Part shown: piece after piece, positions 16,395-24,670 of the stretch
Layout: every line of letters starts with the position of its first letter
Position numbering within the stretch: position 1 is the stretch's first letter
Origin: Alistipes sp.
GTDB taxonomy: Bacteria > Bacteroidota > Bacteroidia > Bacteroidales > Rikenellaceae
Length of the DNA stretch: 64,000 nt
NCBI RefSeq assembly: GCF_020026455.1
Contig: NZ_JAHHQJ010000004.1
Location: 62,001 to 126,000, forward strand
Direction: 5' to 3'
The notes under the pieces: model-generated
What the model was told of the DNA's origin: nothing
The model's input: only the letters and a program-made list of their open reading frames with translations
Database searches by the model: none
Position numbers and translations under genes: made by a program

Positions 16395-16886
16395 ATGGCA
16401 CGTGTGGCACTTCTTTTAGGCGGTAACCAGGGCGATGTGAAACGGACCCTGCAAACGGCACAGCAGCTGATCAACTCCCGGGTGGGGGCCGTGCTGCGCT
16501 GCTCGCACCGTTATGAAAGCGAGCCGTGGGGATTCCCGGCCGCGGAACGTTTTTCAAACCAGGCGCTGGAGGTCATCACCGACCTCACACCGCACGAGGT
16601 GCTCGACGCCTGCCAGCTGATCGAGCGGGAACTGGGGCGCAACCGCGCTGCCGAGGCGGTCGAGAAGGCCTCGTCCGGGGATCTTTACTGTTCGCGGCCG
16701 ATCGACATCGACATCATTTTCTACGACGACGAAGTGATCGGCGACGAACGGCTCACGGTGCCCCATCCGCTGCTCGCCGAGCGGGAATTTGCGCTGACGC
16801 CGCTCTGCGAGATCATGCGCCAGCGGCGGCATCCCGTGACGGGAGCTACCGTCGGCGAGATGCTCGATGCGCTCCGAAACAAATAA
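16395..16886 (+). CDS. folK: 6-hydroxymethyl-7,8-dihydropterin pyrophosphokinase
   Basis: Transfers pyrophosphate from ATP to the pterin in folate synthesis. The 163 residues are a normal size. LLLGGNQGD (7-14), YESEPWGF (40-47) and the metal-binding RPIDIDIIFY with Asp104/Asp106 are all present, then VPHPLLAEREFALTPL. The ATG lies 3 bases after holB. The next gene starts 7 bases after its stop. Confidence 0.96.
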   Translation: MARVALLLGGNQGDVKRTLQTAQQLINSRVGAVLRCSHRYESEPWGFPAAERFSNQALEVITDLTPHEVLDACQLIERELGRNRAAEAVEKASSGDLYCSRPIDIDIIFYDDEVIGDERLTVPHPLLAEREFALTPLCEIMRQRRHPVTGATVGEMLDALRNK

Positions 16887-16893
16887 AACGGGT

Positions 16894-17844
16894 ATGAAGG
16901 CAAAACAGATAATACCGCTTTTGGCCGCCGCACTGCTCGCGGGGTGCTTCAAGGACGTATCGTACAAGACGAACTACATCCTCAAACCCCTTGCGCAGGC
17001 ACAGCCAGTGGATCCGATCGAGCCGTTCGAGGGAATAAAGGCCTATGCCTTCGCCGCCGATACGCTCTTTTACACCGTGGCCTCCTACGAGGATGCGCTC
17101 AACGGCGTCATTGCGCGGAAGGACAACCTTTCGGAGCGAAACTCCACCCCAGTCGCCACGGCCGAGCCCTATGCGCAGGAGGGAACCAAGGGCTGGATGC
17201 AGATGCCGCTCACGGCCAAGACGCAGATGGTTGTGGCCGTCGATCCCGTAAACAAGGTCTACGCCTACACGCAGCAGGAGCTGGCCGAGAACTTCCCGAC
17301 CCTCTATGTGTCGCTGATTTTCAAACCCTGGAAGGGTTTTTCCTACCAGGAGGGCAGCTGGAGTTTTTACAACAAGTTCTATACGCCTCCGGTCTTCCTC
17401 GACTGCTTCATCAAACCCTCGGTCCAGCTTGCCGAGGGCGGCGAGACCTCGAAGATCGCCAACGTGAAGGCCTATGCCTATGCGGCCGACACCACGGCGT
17501 TCTACATCGCCTCGTACGACGATGCCGTGTCGGGCAAGCTCACGGCGAAAGTCGCCGGCGTCGCCCCGCCCACCTCGCCCTTCTCGGCCTACGAGGAGAA
17601 GAACTCCGGGCTTTACAAGATGGAGGTCAGCTCCGCGACCCTGATGGTGGTCGTGGTCGACCGCACCAACCGCCTCTACGCCTACTCGCAGCAGACGGTC
17701 GACCTCAAAGGCGAGGCCGTGACCCTGCCGGTGGTCTTCCGCCCGTGGCGCGCAAAATGGATTTACGTCGAGGAGGGCTGGCGCTTCGTCGATGCGTCGC
17801 GTGCACCTGAAACAAAACCCAAAACACAATCCCGACGCCGATGA
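16894..17844 (+). CDS. Lipoprotein with a tandemly duplicated domain, unknown function
   Basis: 316 residues; lipobox LLAGC puts the lipid on Cys18. Two homologous domains occupy about 47-162 and 190-302. Shared landmarks are KAYAFAADT / KAYAYAADT, ASYEDALNG / ASYDDAVSG, MVVAVDPVNKVYAYTQQ / MVVVVDRTNRLYAYSQQ, FKPWK / FRPWR, and EGSWSF / EGWRF. I do not recognize the fold. ATG 16894 is chosen over a start overlapping folK because it begins the signal peptide. Its stop overlaps the next ATG by 4 bases; the two lipoproteins and the following beta-barrel probably work together at the envelope. Confidence 0.75.
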   Translation: MKAKQIIPLLAAALLAGCFKDVSYKTNYILKPLAQAQPVDPIEPFEGIKAYAFAADTLFYTVASYEDALNGVIARKDNLSERNSTPVATAEPYAQEGTKGWMQMPLTAKTQMVVAVDPVNKVYAYTQQELAENFPTLYVSLIFKPWKGFSYQEGSWSFYNKFYTPPVFLDCFIKPSVQLAEGGETSKIANVKAYAYAADTTAFYIASYDDAVSGKLTAKVAGVAPPTSPFSAYEEKNSGLYKMEVSSATLMVVVVDRTNRLYAYSQQTVDLKGEAVTLPVVFRPWRAKWIYVEEGWRFVDASRAPETKPKTQSRRR

Positions 17845-19889
17845 ACACTCCGCGACATATGCTTAACGTGCTGCGCCTTGTGGTGGCACTGCTCTTCGCT
17901 TCGGCCCTCATGAGCCGCTGCGCAAGCATGATGACCCCCACGGGAGGCCCCCGCGACTCGCTGCCCCCCGTCATCGTGAACATGACGCCCGACAACTTCC
18001 AGACCGACCGACCGACGGTCGGCCACGAGAAAATCTACATCGAGTTCGATGAATTCGTACAGCTCAAGGATCAGCAGAAGGAGTTCTTCACCTCGCCGGC
18101 GATGAAGAAAAAGCCGCTCATCACCCTGCGCGGCCGGGGCGTCGTCGTGCAGCTGCGCGACACGCTGGCCCCGAACACGACCTATGCGCTCAATTTCGGC
18201 AGCGCCATCCGCGACAACAACGAGGGCAACCCGCTCTATTCGATGCGCTACGTCTTTTCGACAGGTCCCGAGATCGACTCGATGGTCCTTTCGGGCTATA
18301 CGGCCGACAGCTACAAGGCCGACTCCATGTCGAAGAGTTTCATCTGGTTCTTCCCGGCCGACTCGGTCGAAAATGTCGCCGAATACGACTCCACGATCTT
18401 CAAGTACAAGCCCGCGGCGATTGCCCGAGCCGAGAACAACGGAATCTTTATCGCCCAGAACCTCAAGCCGATCGACTACCGCATCTATGCCATCCAGGAC
18501 AAGAATGACAACCAGACCTACGAGCCGGGCAACGATCAGGTGGGCTTCCTCGAAGGCACCTACAACCCGGCCAAGATGCCCGATTTCGGCATGTGGTACG
18601 ACTCGATCCGCCAATACGTGAGCGCCGAGCCGCAGCTCTACTTCCGCATGTTCACCGACAAGGCCTTCCGCCGTCAGGTGCTGTCGCAGACCGAGCGGCC
18701 GTTGCAGCACAAGGCGATGCTTTACTTCGCCGCGGCGCGTCCGAAGATCACCCGGCTCCGCTTCGACAGCATCCCGGCCGATCGGGTGATCGTCGATCCG
18801 CAGACCGTGGGCCGCGATACGATCGCCCTGTGGTTCAACGTCCCCTCGTCGTCGCTTCCCGACACGATCAAGGGCGAGATCTCCTATTTCAAGCACGACA
18901 CCGTCAACCAGTTGCAGGAGGTCACCGAGCCGCTGAAACTCGCCTGGCGGCTGATCGAAACCAAGGAGCAGGAGCGCGAACGCGAGAAACTCGAACGCGA
19001 ACGCCGCAAGGCCGAGGCCGCGGGCGAGGAGTGGGAGGAACCCAAAAAGGAAAATCCCTTCGCTTTCCAGATGCCCACTTCGGGCGAGATCAACCCCGAG
19101 AACCACCTGACGGTCAATTTCGACTATCCGCTCGTGAAACTCGACTCGAGCGCCCTGCTGCTGACGCGCACGCTGGAGGATAGCTCGATCGAGGATATCC
19201 CGGTGCACATGGTGCGCGACACGGGGATGCTGCGCCGCTGGCAGATCCGCGCCCCGTGGAAGCAGGGCGGAGAGTATACGCTGACCATCCCCGAGGGAGC
19301 CATTACCGACGTGGCGGGGCTCTCCAACGACTCGATCATCGGGAAGTATACGGTTTTCGATCCCGAGAAATTCGCCACGGTGCTCATCCACGTCAAGGGC
19401 CGCAACGACGGCACGAAGTACATCATCCAGCTGCTCGACGGCAACAACGCGCTCAAGCAGGAGAAGCGGGAGGTGACGACCGGCGACATCCGGTTCAACT
19501 ACGTCCCCGCCGGCGAGATCAAGTTCCGGATCATCGAGGACAAGAACGGCAACGGCGAGTGGGATTCGGGCAATGTGGTCGAACGCCTCCAGCCCGAGCG
19601 TGCCGAGATCTACGCCAACGACCAGGGCGAGGATACCTTCGCCACGAAGACCAACTGGGAGATCGAATTCTCGATGGACATGAACCGTATCTTCGCACCG
19701 GTCACGATGCAGTCGCTCTCGCGCCTGCTCGACGAACGCGAGGCGCAGCGCCTGCGCCGCGAGGCGGAGAAACGAGCCAAGGAGGGTCCAAAACGGGATC
19801 AGGACCGCGACCGGCAACAGAACTTCAACAACAACAGTTTCAACAACAACTTCAACGCTGCGGGCGGAATGTTCAACAATTTCAGATAA
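17841..19889 (+). CDS. Large Ig-like (Big_5) domain lipoprotein
   Basis: 682 residues. A hydrophobic leader ends at Cys27; the residue before it is Arg, unusual for a lipobox. CASMMTPTGGPRDSLPPVI then leads into a Big_5 Ig-like domain (about 45-145). Further beta-rich domains follow, a highly charged linker (KEQEREREKLERERRK, about 374-390), and an Asn-rich tail (NNNSFNNNFN). This is a conserved Bacteroidota surface/periplasmic family without assigned function. It overlaps the preceding lipoprotein gene by 4 bases, and the beta-barrel gene begins 1 base after it. Confidence 0.8.
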   Translation: MNTPRHMLNVLRLVVALLFASALMSRCASMMTPTGGPRDSLPPVIVNMTPDNFQTDRPTVGHEKIYIEFDEFVQLKDQQKEFFTSPAMKKKPLITLRGRGVVVQLRDTLAPNTTYALNFGSAIRDNNEGNPLYSMRYVFSTGPEIDSMVLSGYTADSYKADSMSKSFIWFFPADSVENVAEYDSTIFKYKPAAIARAENNGIFIAQNLKPIDYRIYAIQDKNDNQTYEPGNDQVGFLEGTYNPAKMPDFGMWYDSIRQYVSAEPQLYFRMFTDKAFRRQVLSQTERPLQHKAMLYFAAARPKITRLRFDSIPADRVIVDPQTVGRDTIALWFNVPSSSLPDTIKGEISYFKHDTVNQLQEVTEPLKLAWRLIETKEQEREREKLERERRKAEAAGEEWEEPKKENPFAFQMPTSGEINPENHLTVNFDYPLVKLDSSALLLTRTLEDSSIEDIPVHMVRDTGMLRRWQIRAPWKQGGEYTLTIPEGAITDVAGLSNDSIIGKYTVFDPEKFATVLIHVKGRNDGTKYIIQLLDGNNALKQEKREVTTGDIRFNYVPAGEIKFRIIEDKNGNGEWDSGNVVERLQPERAEIYANDQGEDTFATKTNWEIEFSMDMNRIFAPVTMQSLSRLLDEREAQRLRREAEKRAKEGPKRDQDRDRQQNFNNNSFNNNFNAAGGMFNNFR

Positions 19890-19890
19890 G

Positions 19891-20700
19891 ATGACGATGA
19901 AACGACATATCCTGACGACGCTCTTCGCCCTTGCGGCCCTCTCCGCATGGCAGGGGGCTTCGGCACAGCATACGCTCGGCTTCACGGTGGGCTATGGCAT
20001 GGGCAACGGCCGCTTCCAGCCCCAGCAGGAGATGCGGGCAATCTGGGGGCTTTACAGCGGCGGCCTTACATGGCGCTACTACGGCAAGCAGCGCTTCGTG
20101 GGCGGCTTCGGCATAGACCTGGAGTTCCAGCAGCAGGGCTTTTCGTTTGCGACGAACGCCTCGCAGGTCGAGGAGAAGAAGGACTACCTCTACTACACGC
20201 GGCATATCAACTCCATCGTGCTGCCGATCGTCTGGCAGCCTCACTTCTACATACTGCGCAACCACGTCCGCATCTACCTCGAAGCGGCAGCAACCTTCTC
20301 CTACAACATCTCGTCCACCTACGAGAACGAGCAGGCCCGGGCCAAAGGCTCCGCCGACTGGAAAGGCGACTATCCCTTCAAAGTCGCGCGCGACAACCGC
20401 TGGGGCTACGGACTGGCCGGCGGCGGCGGCATCGCCTTTCTGATCCGGCGCTTCGAACTCAACTTCCGGGTGCGCTACTCGTTCGGGTATTCGGACATCG
20501 TCCGCAACCGCAACAAATACTACGACAACAACAGCGACAGCGCGGAAAATCCCTTCTGGTCCACTCCGCTGCGTTCGCCGCTCGACAACCTCATGATCTC
20601 CGTGGGGCTGAACTACCGCTTCAACAAACAGGGCTTCGATACCTGGAAACCAAGACCCAAGAAGGAGAAGAACCGCGAGGTCTTCAAATTCGGGTTGTAA
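19891..20700 (+). CDS. Outer-membrane beta-barrel protein (PorT/OmpA-barrel-like)
   Basis: 269 residues (267 if the second ATG at 19897 is used). A signal peptide ends near GASAQ. Alternating aromatic beta-strands follow (TLGFTVGYGMGNGRF, LTWRYYGKQRFVGGFGIDLEF, FELNFRVRYSFGYSD), and a strand near the end (NLMISVGLNYRFN) precedes a soluble basic tail. Size and pattern fit an 8-10-strand barrel of the outer-membrane beta-barrel family that includes PorT. A direct role in type IX secretion is not shown. It is cotranscribed with the two lipoproteins upstream. Confidence 0.75.
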   Translation: MTMKRHILTTLFALAALSAWQGASAQHTLGFTVGYGMGNGRFQPQQEMRAIWGLYSGGLTWRYYGKQRFVGGFGIDLEFQQQGFSFATNASQVEEKKDYLYYTRHINSIVLPIVWQPHFYILRNHVRIYLEAAATFSYNISSTYENEQARAKGSADWKGDYPFKVARDNRWGYGLAGGGGIAFLIRRFELNFRVRYSFGYSDIVRNRNKYYDNNSDSAENPFWSTPLRSPLDNLMISVGLNYRFNKQGFDTWKPRPKKEKNREVFKFGL

Positions 20701-20712
20701 AAACTACAAATT

Positions 20713-21060
20713 ATGGAAACTACCCGTCAGCAGAAAATCGCCAAGCAGATCCAAAAGGACGTTGCCGAAATCTTCCAGAAAGAGGGCGCCCCGATCGTGC
20801 GCGGCTCGCTCGTAACGGTCACCGCCGTACGCATATCCCCCGATTTCAGCTATGCCAAAATCTACGTCAGCATCTTCCCCTTCGGGCAGAGCGGCGAGGT
20901 GATGAAACGTCTCGAACAGCAGAACTGGTTCATCCGCCGCGCCCTGGGTCAGCGGCTCCGCAACCAGCTGAAGAACGTTCCCGAAATCCAGTTCCTGCTC
21001 GACGATTCGCTCGAGTACATCGAGCACATCGAGCAGGCGCTGAAAGAAGACGGACAATGA
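20713..21060 (+). CDS. rbfA: Ribosome-binding factor A
   Basis: 115 residues of KH-like fold: RQQKIAKQIQKDVAEIF, then VTVTAVRISPDFSYAKIYVSIFP and RNQLKNVPEIQFLLDDSLEY. It helps mature the 16S rRNA 5' end in the 30S subunit. It starts 12 bases after the barrel gene. In Bacteroidota rbfA is usually followed by an FtsX-like permease gene, as here after 113 bases. That gap holds a GC-rich hairpin (CCCCGACCT / AGGCCGGGG) near 21116-21140. Confidence 0.96.
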   Translation: METTRQQKIAKQIQKDVAEIFQKEGAPIVRGSLVTVTAVRISPDFSYAKIYVSIFPFGQSGEVMKRLEQQNWFIRRALGQRLRNQLKNVPEIQFLLDDSLEYIEHIEQALKEDGQ

Positions 21061-21173
21061 TGCGCCTCTGCCGCCTCTTTTCGCTGCCTGCGGCGTCGTC
21101 TGCACGTACAAACCGCCCCCGACCTCTGCCGAGGCCGGGGCTTCGGGTTTCACGCTCCAATTCGTAGCCCGCC

Positions 21174-22382
21174 ATGCTGCCGCAGCTCTTCGCCCGTCGC
21201 TACCTCTTTTCGCCCCAGTCCCGGTCGGTGGTCAACCTGATCTCGGGATTGAGCGTCGCGGCCGTGGCAATGCCCGTTGCGGCCATGATCATCCTGCTGT
21301 CGGTCTTCAACGGCTTCGAATCGCTCGTCAAGTCCATGTATTCGGCCTTCGACGCCGATCTGACCCTCGCTCCGCAGCAGGGGCAGACCTTTGCACAGCG
21401 GGATCTCGACACCGCGGCCCTCGCACGCATCCCGGGCGTCGGCGCCCTGTCGTTCACCCTGGAGCAGAGCGCCCTGCTCGAACACGGAGGGCGTCAGGCC
21501 ACCGCCAGGATCCGGGGTGTCGACGATGGCTATGGGGCTGTCTTTCAGCTCGGAGAGGCCGTTTCGGCCGGGGAGTGGCGCGTACGTCTGGGCGATCTGG
21601 AACGGCTGGTCGTCGGGCAGTCGATGGCCTGGATGCTGGGCATCCGCTCGCTGGCCGATGCCGACGTCTCGCTCTACGCCGTGCGGCGGGGATCGTTCTC
21701 CTCGCTGCTGCCGTTCGAAAACTACACGCGCCGCACGGAACCCGTGGGCGGCGTTTATACCCTCGACCTCGAAACCGAACGCACCTACGTGCTCGCCTCA
21801 CTGCGGCTGGCACAGGAGCTCTTCGGCTATCCGGGCCGCGCCTCGGCACTCGTCGTGCGCCTTGCCCCCGGAGCCGATGCCGAGGCGGTCCGCACGGCCG
21901 TTGCGGAGGTTGCGGGCGAGGGATTCCGCGTCCGCACGCGCGACGAACTGCGCGCCTCGTTCTACCGCATCATGACCTACGAGAAATGGGGCATCTTCTT
22001 CATCGCCCTGCTGGTGCTCCTCATCGCGTCGTTCTCGGTGGTGGGGGCACTGGCCATGCTGATCGTCGAAAAACGGAACGACATCACCACGCTCCGCGCC
22101 CTAGGGGCCGACACGGGACTGATCCGCGCCGTATTCCGCACCGAAGGCCTGCTGATATGCGGCCTGGGTGCTGCCGCCGGCATGGCACTGGGTGTCGCAG
22201 CCGTTCTCGCACAACAATATTTCGGGCTAATCGAGATTCCGGCCGAGACCTTCCTCACGAAGAGCTATCCCGTCGAATTCCGACCGACCGACCTGGCGGT
22301 CGTCGCCGCGTCGTTCGCCGCCGTGGCCGCCCTCCTTTCGAACATCACCGTCCGCAGTATGATTAAATCCGACCGATTATGA
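21174..22382 (+). CDS. FtsX-like ABC transporter permease (LolC/E-type)
   Basis: 402 residues. One helix near the N-terminus (about 20-45), a large periplasmic MacB-PCD-like domain (about 50-260) and three C-terminal helices in an FtsX domain (about 270-395; VVGALAMLIVEKRNDITTLRALGA). It should pair with a LolD-type ATPase encoded elsewhere to extract lipoproteins from the inner membrane. No ATPase gene is adjacent. Its stop overlaps the next ATG by 4 bases, and that gene also encodes a lipoprotein. Confidence 0.88.
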   Translation: MLPQLFARRYLFSPQSRSVVNLISGLSVAAVAMPVAAMIILLSVFNGFESLVKSMYSAFDADLTLAPQQGQTFAQRDLDTAALARIPGVGALSFTLEQSALLEHGGRQATARIRGVDDGYGAVFQLGEAVSAGEWRVRLGDLERLVVGQSMAWMLGIRSLADADVSLYAVRRGSFSSLLPFENYTRRTEPVGGVYTLDLETERTYVLASLRLAQELFGYPGRASALVVRLAPGADAEAVRTAVAEVAGEGFRVRTRDELRASFYRIMTYEKWGIFFIALLVLLIASFSVVGALAMLIVEKRNDITTLRALGADTGLIRAVFRTEGLLICGLGAAAGMALGVAAVLAQQYFGLIEIPAETFLTKSYPVEFRPTDLAVVAASFAAVAALLSNITVRSMIKSDRL

Positions 22383-23209
22383 AACGATTCCTCCGCATAG
22401 CGACCTCCGCGGCCTTCGTGCTGCTGCTCTCCGCCTGCGCCCGCCACAAGATCATCCCCGACGACACGCTGGCGCGGATTTTCCACGACGCGTTCCTCAC
22501 CAACGCCTACATCAACAGCGAGAATATCAAGACCGACTCGCTGCGTATCTACGAGCCGATCTTCGCCCGCTACGGCTACACAACCGACGACGTGCACTAC
22601 ACCATCGGCAACTTCTCGAAGCGCAAGAGCGCCCGTCTGGGCGACGTGGTCGAGCAGGCCATCGAGATGCTCGAACAGGAGGGGAAAATCTACAACCTGC
22701 AGGTCGCCGTGCTCGACACGATCAACAACGTCGCCCGCCGCACCTTCACGCGCACGGTCCTCGCCGATTCGCTCATCCGCGTCGGGTCGCTGCGCGACAC
22801 AGCCCGTTTGAGCTTTACGCTCGATGTCGAGCCGGGCGAATACAGCCTTTCGCTCAAATACCTCGTCGATTCGCTGGACCGCAACCGGCAGGGGCTGAAA
22901 GGCACCATGTGGCTCGAACGGCGCGACAACTCGCGCACCAACGTCTACACGACGACCCTGTGGCGCAACCGCGAGGAGAGTTTGTCGCGCCGGTTCACCG
23001 CCGACACGACACACCGCCGCCTGCGCATCGACCTGCTGACCTTCAACGCCCGGCCCGAGCGGCCTTCGGTGACAGTCACCGACCTCAAGGTGGAGCACAC
23101 ACCCCCGACCCGCACGGCCGTCGAAAAACTCTACGAACAGCAACTCGACATCCGGATTTTCGCCGATGACTTTCTCCGCGCCGCGGCCATCCCGAAGGAT
23201 AGCCTCTAA
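22379..23209 (+). CDS. DUF4296 lipoprotein
   Basis: 276 residues; the lipobox LLLSAC puts the lipid on a cysteine near 20. The DUF4296 helical domain (about 25-115) contains ARIFHDAFLTNAYI and YGYTTDDVHYTIGNFSKRK. A beta-rich C-terminal half (about 120-260) looks like a jelly-roll. Function unknown; the family is restricted to Bacteroidota. It is coupled to the permease gene by a 4-base overlap. Confidence 0.85.
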   Translation: MKRFLRIATSAAFVLLLSACARHKIIPDDTLARIFHDAFLTNAYINSENIKTDSLRIYEPIFARYGYTTDDVHYTIGNFSKRKSARLGDVVEQAIEMLEQEGKIYNLQVAVLDTINNVARRTFTRTVLADSLIRVGSLRDTARLSFTLDVEPGEYSLSLKYLVDSLDRNRQGLKGTMWLERRDNSRTNVYTTTLWRNREESLSRRFTADTTHRRLRIDLLTFNARPERPSVTVTDLKVEHTPPTRTAVEKLYEQQLDIRIFADDFLRAAAIPKDSL

Positions 23210-23519
23210 TCTGCTGTGGACGCCGCAGGGCCTCGTCCGGCATCCGCTCCTGACTCTCGGGGCGGACGGACGTGTCCTCTTCGCGGAGTGCTGCCCCGAT
23301 CCGGACCGCCTCGCCGCCACGGAGTTCTACGCGGGCCTGCTGGTCCCGGACTTCCCGGCCGACTACCGCACGGTCTTCGACAGCATGCGCGCCGCCGACC
23401 TGCCGCTCACCGAGCTGCTGCCCCGGAGCGTGACGCCCGGCGGGGTGCTGGTCGTCATCTCGGGACTCGACTATGCTTCGCTGCGCCTCACGCCGCAGTC
23501 GCAGATCCGCAAATTGTAA
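23166..23519 (+). CDS. Amidohydrolase-like remnant without the catalytic barrel
   Basis: 117 residues. The N-terminal half (LLWTPQGLVRHPLLTLGADGRVLFAE, then EFYAGLLVPDF) reads like the start of an amidohydrolase, where FYxGxLVPGF precedes the metal-binding HxH. The C-terminal part (SVTPGGVLVVISGLDY, LRLTPQSQIRKL) reads like the end of such enzymes. The whole metal-binding TIM barrel, about 250 residues, is missing, leaving only the beta-sandwich shell. It overlaps the DUF4296 gene by 44 bases, so a later start is possible. The assignment is by eye and uncertain. Confidence 0.45.
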   Translation: MTFSAPRPSRRIASNLLWTPQGLVRHPLLTLGADGRVLFAECCPDPDRLAATEFYAGLLVPDFPADYRTVFDSMRAADLPLTELLPRSVTPGGVLVVISGLDYASLRLTPQSQIRKL

Positions 23520-23572
23520 GGTCCGGGCAAACGCCCCTCCCTCCACCCCGGGAATACCGGGACGGAGACCGA

Positions 23573-23690
23573 AGATTGCGGGGCCAAAGGTCGTTGGGGC
23601 CGGAGGTTGCAGGGGCCGAAGCCGGAGGTTGCGGAGACAAAGATCTTGGGCCGGATGGTTGCGGAATCGGAAATCGGAGGTTGCGATCAG
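23573..23690. repeat. Degenerate tandem repeat tract between convergent genes
   Basis: CGGAGGTTGC occurs at 23601, 23623 and 23675, with a CGGATGGTTGC variant at 23652 and GAAGATTGCGG at 23571. The copies are 22-30 bases apart in G-rich sequence. It fills the gap between the amidohydrolase-like gene and xerD. No coding potential. Confidence 0.6.
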
Positions 23691-23705
23691 AGCGTGAAAT
23701 ACCGG

Positions 23706-24602
23706 TCAGATCTGCAAATGCTCTTCGACCGTGCGCCGCAGGTGCTCGCGGTTGAGGTGGGTGTAGATTTCGGTCGTGAGGATGCTTTCGTGCCCCAGCA
23801 TCTCCTGCACCTGTCGGATCGAAGCGCCGCCTTCGAGCAGGTGTGTCGCGAACGAATGGCGAAAGGTGTGGGGGCTGATCCGCTTGTCGATCCCGGCCCG
23901 GCGGGCAGCCTGCTTGAGGACCGTGAAGACCATCACCCGCGTAAGCTGTCCCCCGCGGTTGTTCAGGAAGACAATCTCCTCGCCCGCCCGGGATCCCCGC
24001 CGCTCCTCGAGGTAGCGCTGGATGCGGTCGCGGGCCACCGAGCTGATCGGCACGATCCGCTGCTTGTCGCCCTTGCCGATCACGCGGATATATCCCTCGC
24101 CGAAAAAGAGATCCTGCATGCGCAGCGACGTGAGCTCCGAGACCCGCAGCCCGCACGAATAGAGCACTTCGAGCATGGCACAGTCGCGCAGCCCCTTCAC
24201 GGTCGAGGTATCCACAGCGGCGATGATGCGGTCGATTTCGGCGGTGGTCAGCACATCGGGCAGCTGGCGGCCGAATTTGGGCGTCAGGACAAACTCCGCG
24301 GGCGACGATTCGATCCTGTCCGAGAGCATTAGGAAGTTGAAAAAACTCTTGACGCCGCTCAGCGCCCGGGCCTGCGAACTCTTCTCGCGTCCCCGCTCAT
24401 AGAGCCACGCCATGTAGCGTTCGACCATCTGCGGCTCGACCTTGTGGGGCGCAACGTCCCACTGGCGCAGGATGAAGTGCGCAAACTGCACGTAGTCGCG
24501 CATGTACGATTCGACGGTGTTTTCCGAGAGCCGCTTCTCCAATTTCATGTAGGTACGGTAACGGCGGCCGGTTTCGTCCCACTTTTTTGTATTTTCTGCC
24601 AT
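23706..24602 (-). CDS. xerD: Tyrosine recombinase XerD-like
   Basis: 298 residues. N-terminal SAM-like core-binding domain (about 10-95), then the catalytic domain with Arg153 (CGLRVSELTSL), Lys178, His245 and Arg248 (SPHTFRHSFATH), His271 (LGHES) and the nucleophile Tyr280 (EIYTHL). It resolves chromosome dimers at dif with a partner. ATG 24602 is chosen because it gives MAENTKKWDETG; the upstream frame extension has no homology. It is divergent from prmA. XerC versus XerD cannot be separated with certainty. Confidence 0.92.
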   Translation of the reverse strand: MAENTKKWDETGRRYRTYMKLEKRLSENTVESYMRDYVQFAHFILRQWDVAPHKVEPQMVERYMAWLYERGREKSSQARALSGVKSFFNFLMLSDRIESSPAEFVLTPKFGRQLPDVLTTAEIDRIIAAVDTSTVKGLRDCAMLEVLYSCGLRVSELTSLRMQDLFFGEGYIRVIGKGDKQRIVPISSVARDRIQRYLEERRGSRAGEEIVFLNNRGGQLTRVMVFTVLKQAARRAGIDKRISPHTFRHSFATHLLEGGASIRQVQEMLGHESILTTEIYTHLNREHLRRTVEEHLQI

Positions 24603-24604
24603 CT

Positions 24605-24639
24605 TTTGGCCCGCTGAATCCGGTATTATTGTAACTTTG
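24605..24639 (+). promoter_or_regulatory. Promoter for prmA-recO
   Basis: TTTG (24605-24608), 23 bases, TAACTTTG (24632-24639). The spacing is a little long. The prmA ATG follows 32 bases downstream. The same gap must also carry the xerD promoter; TACCTTCG on the minus strand (24653-24646) is a weak candidate. Confidence 0.6.
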
Positions 24640-24670
24640 TCCGAACGAAGGTACGAAAATTTTACATAAT

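Noticed and set aside
23573..23690. Possible CRISPR array
   Set aside because: Units are short, irregular in spacing and too degenerate; there are no cas genes.
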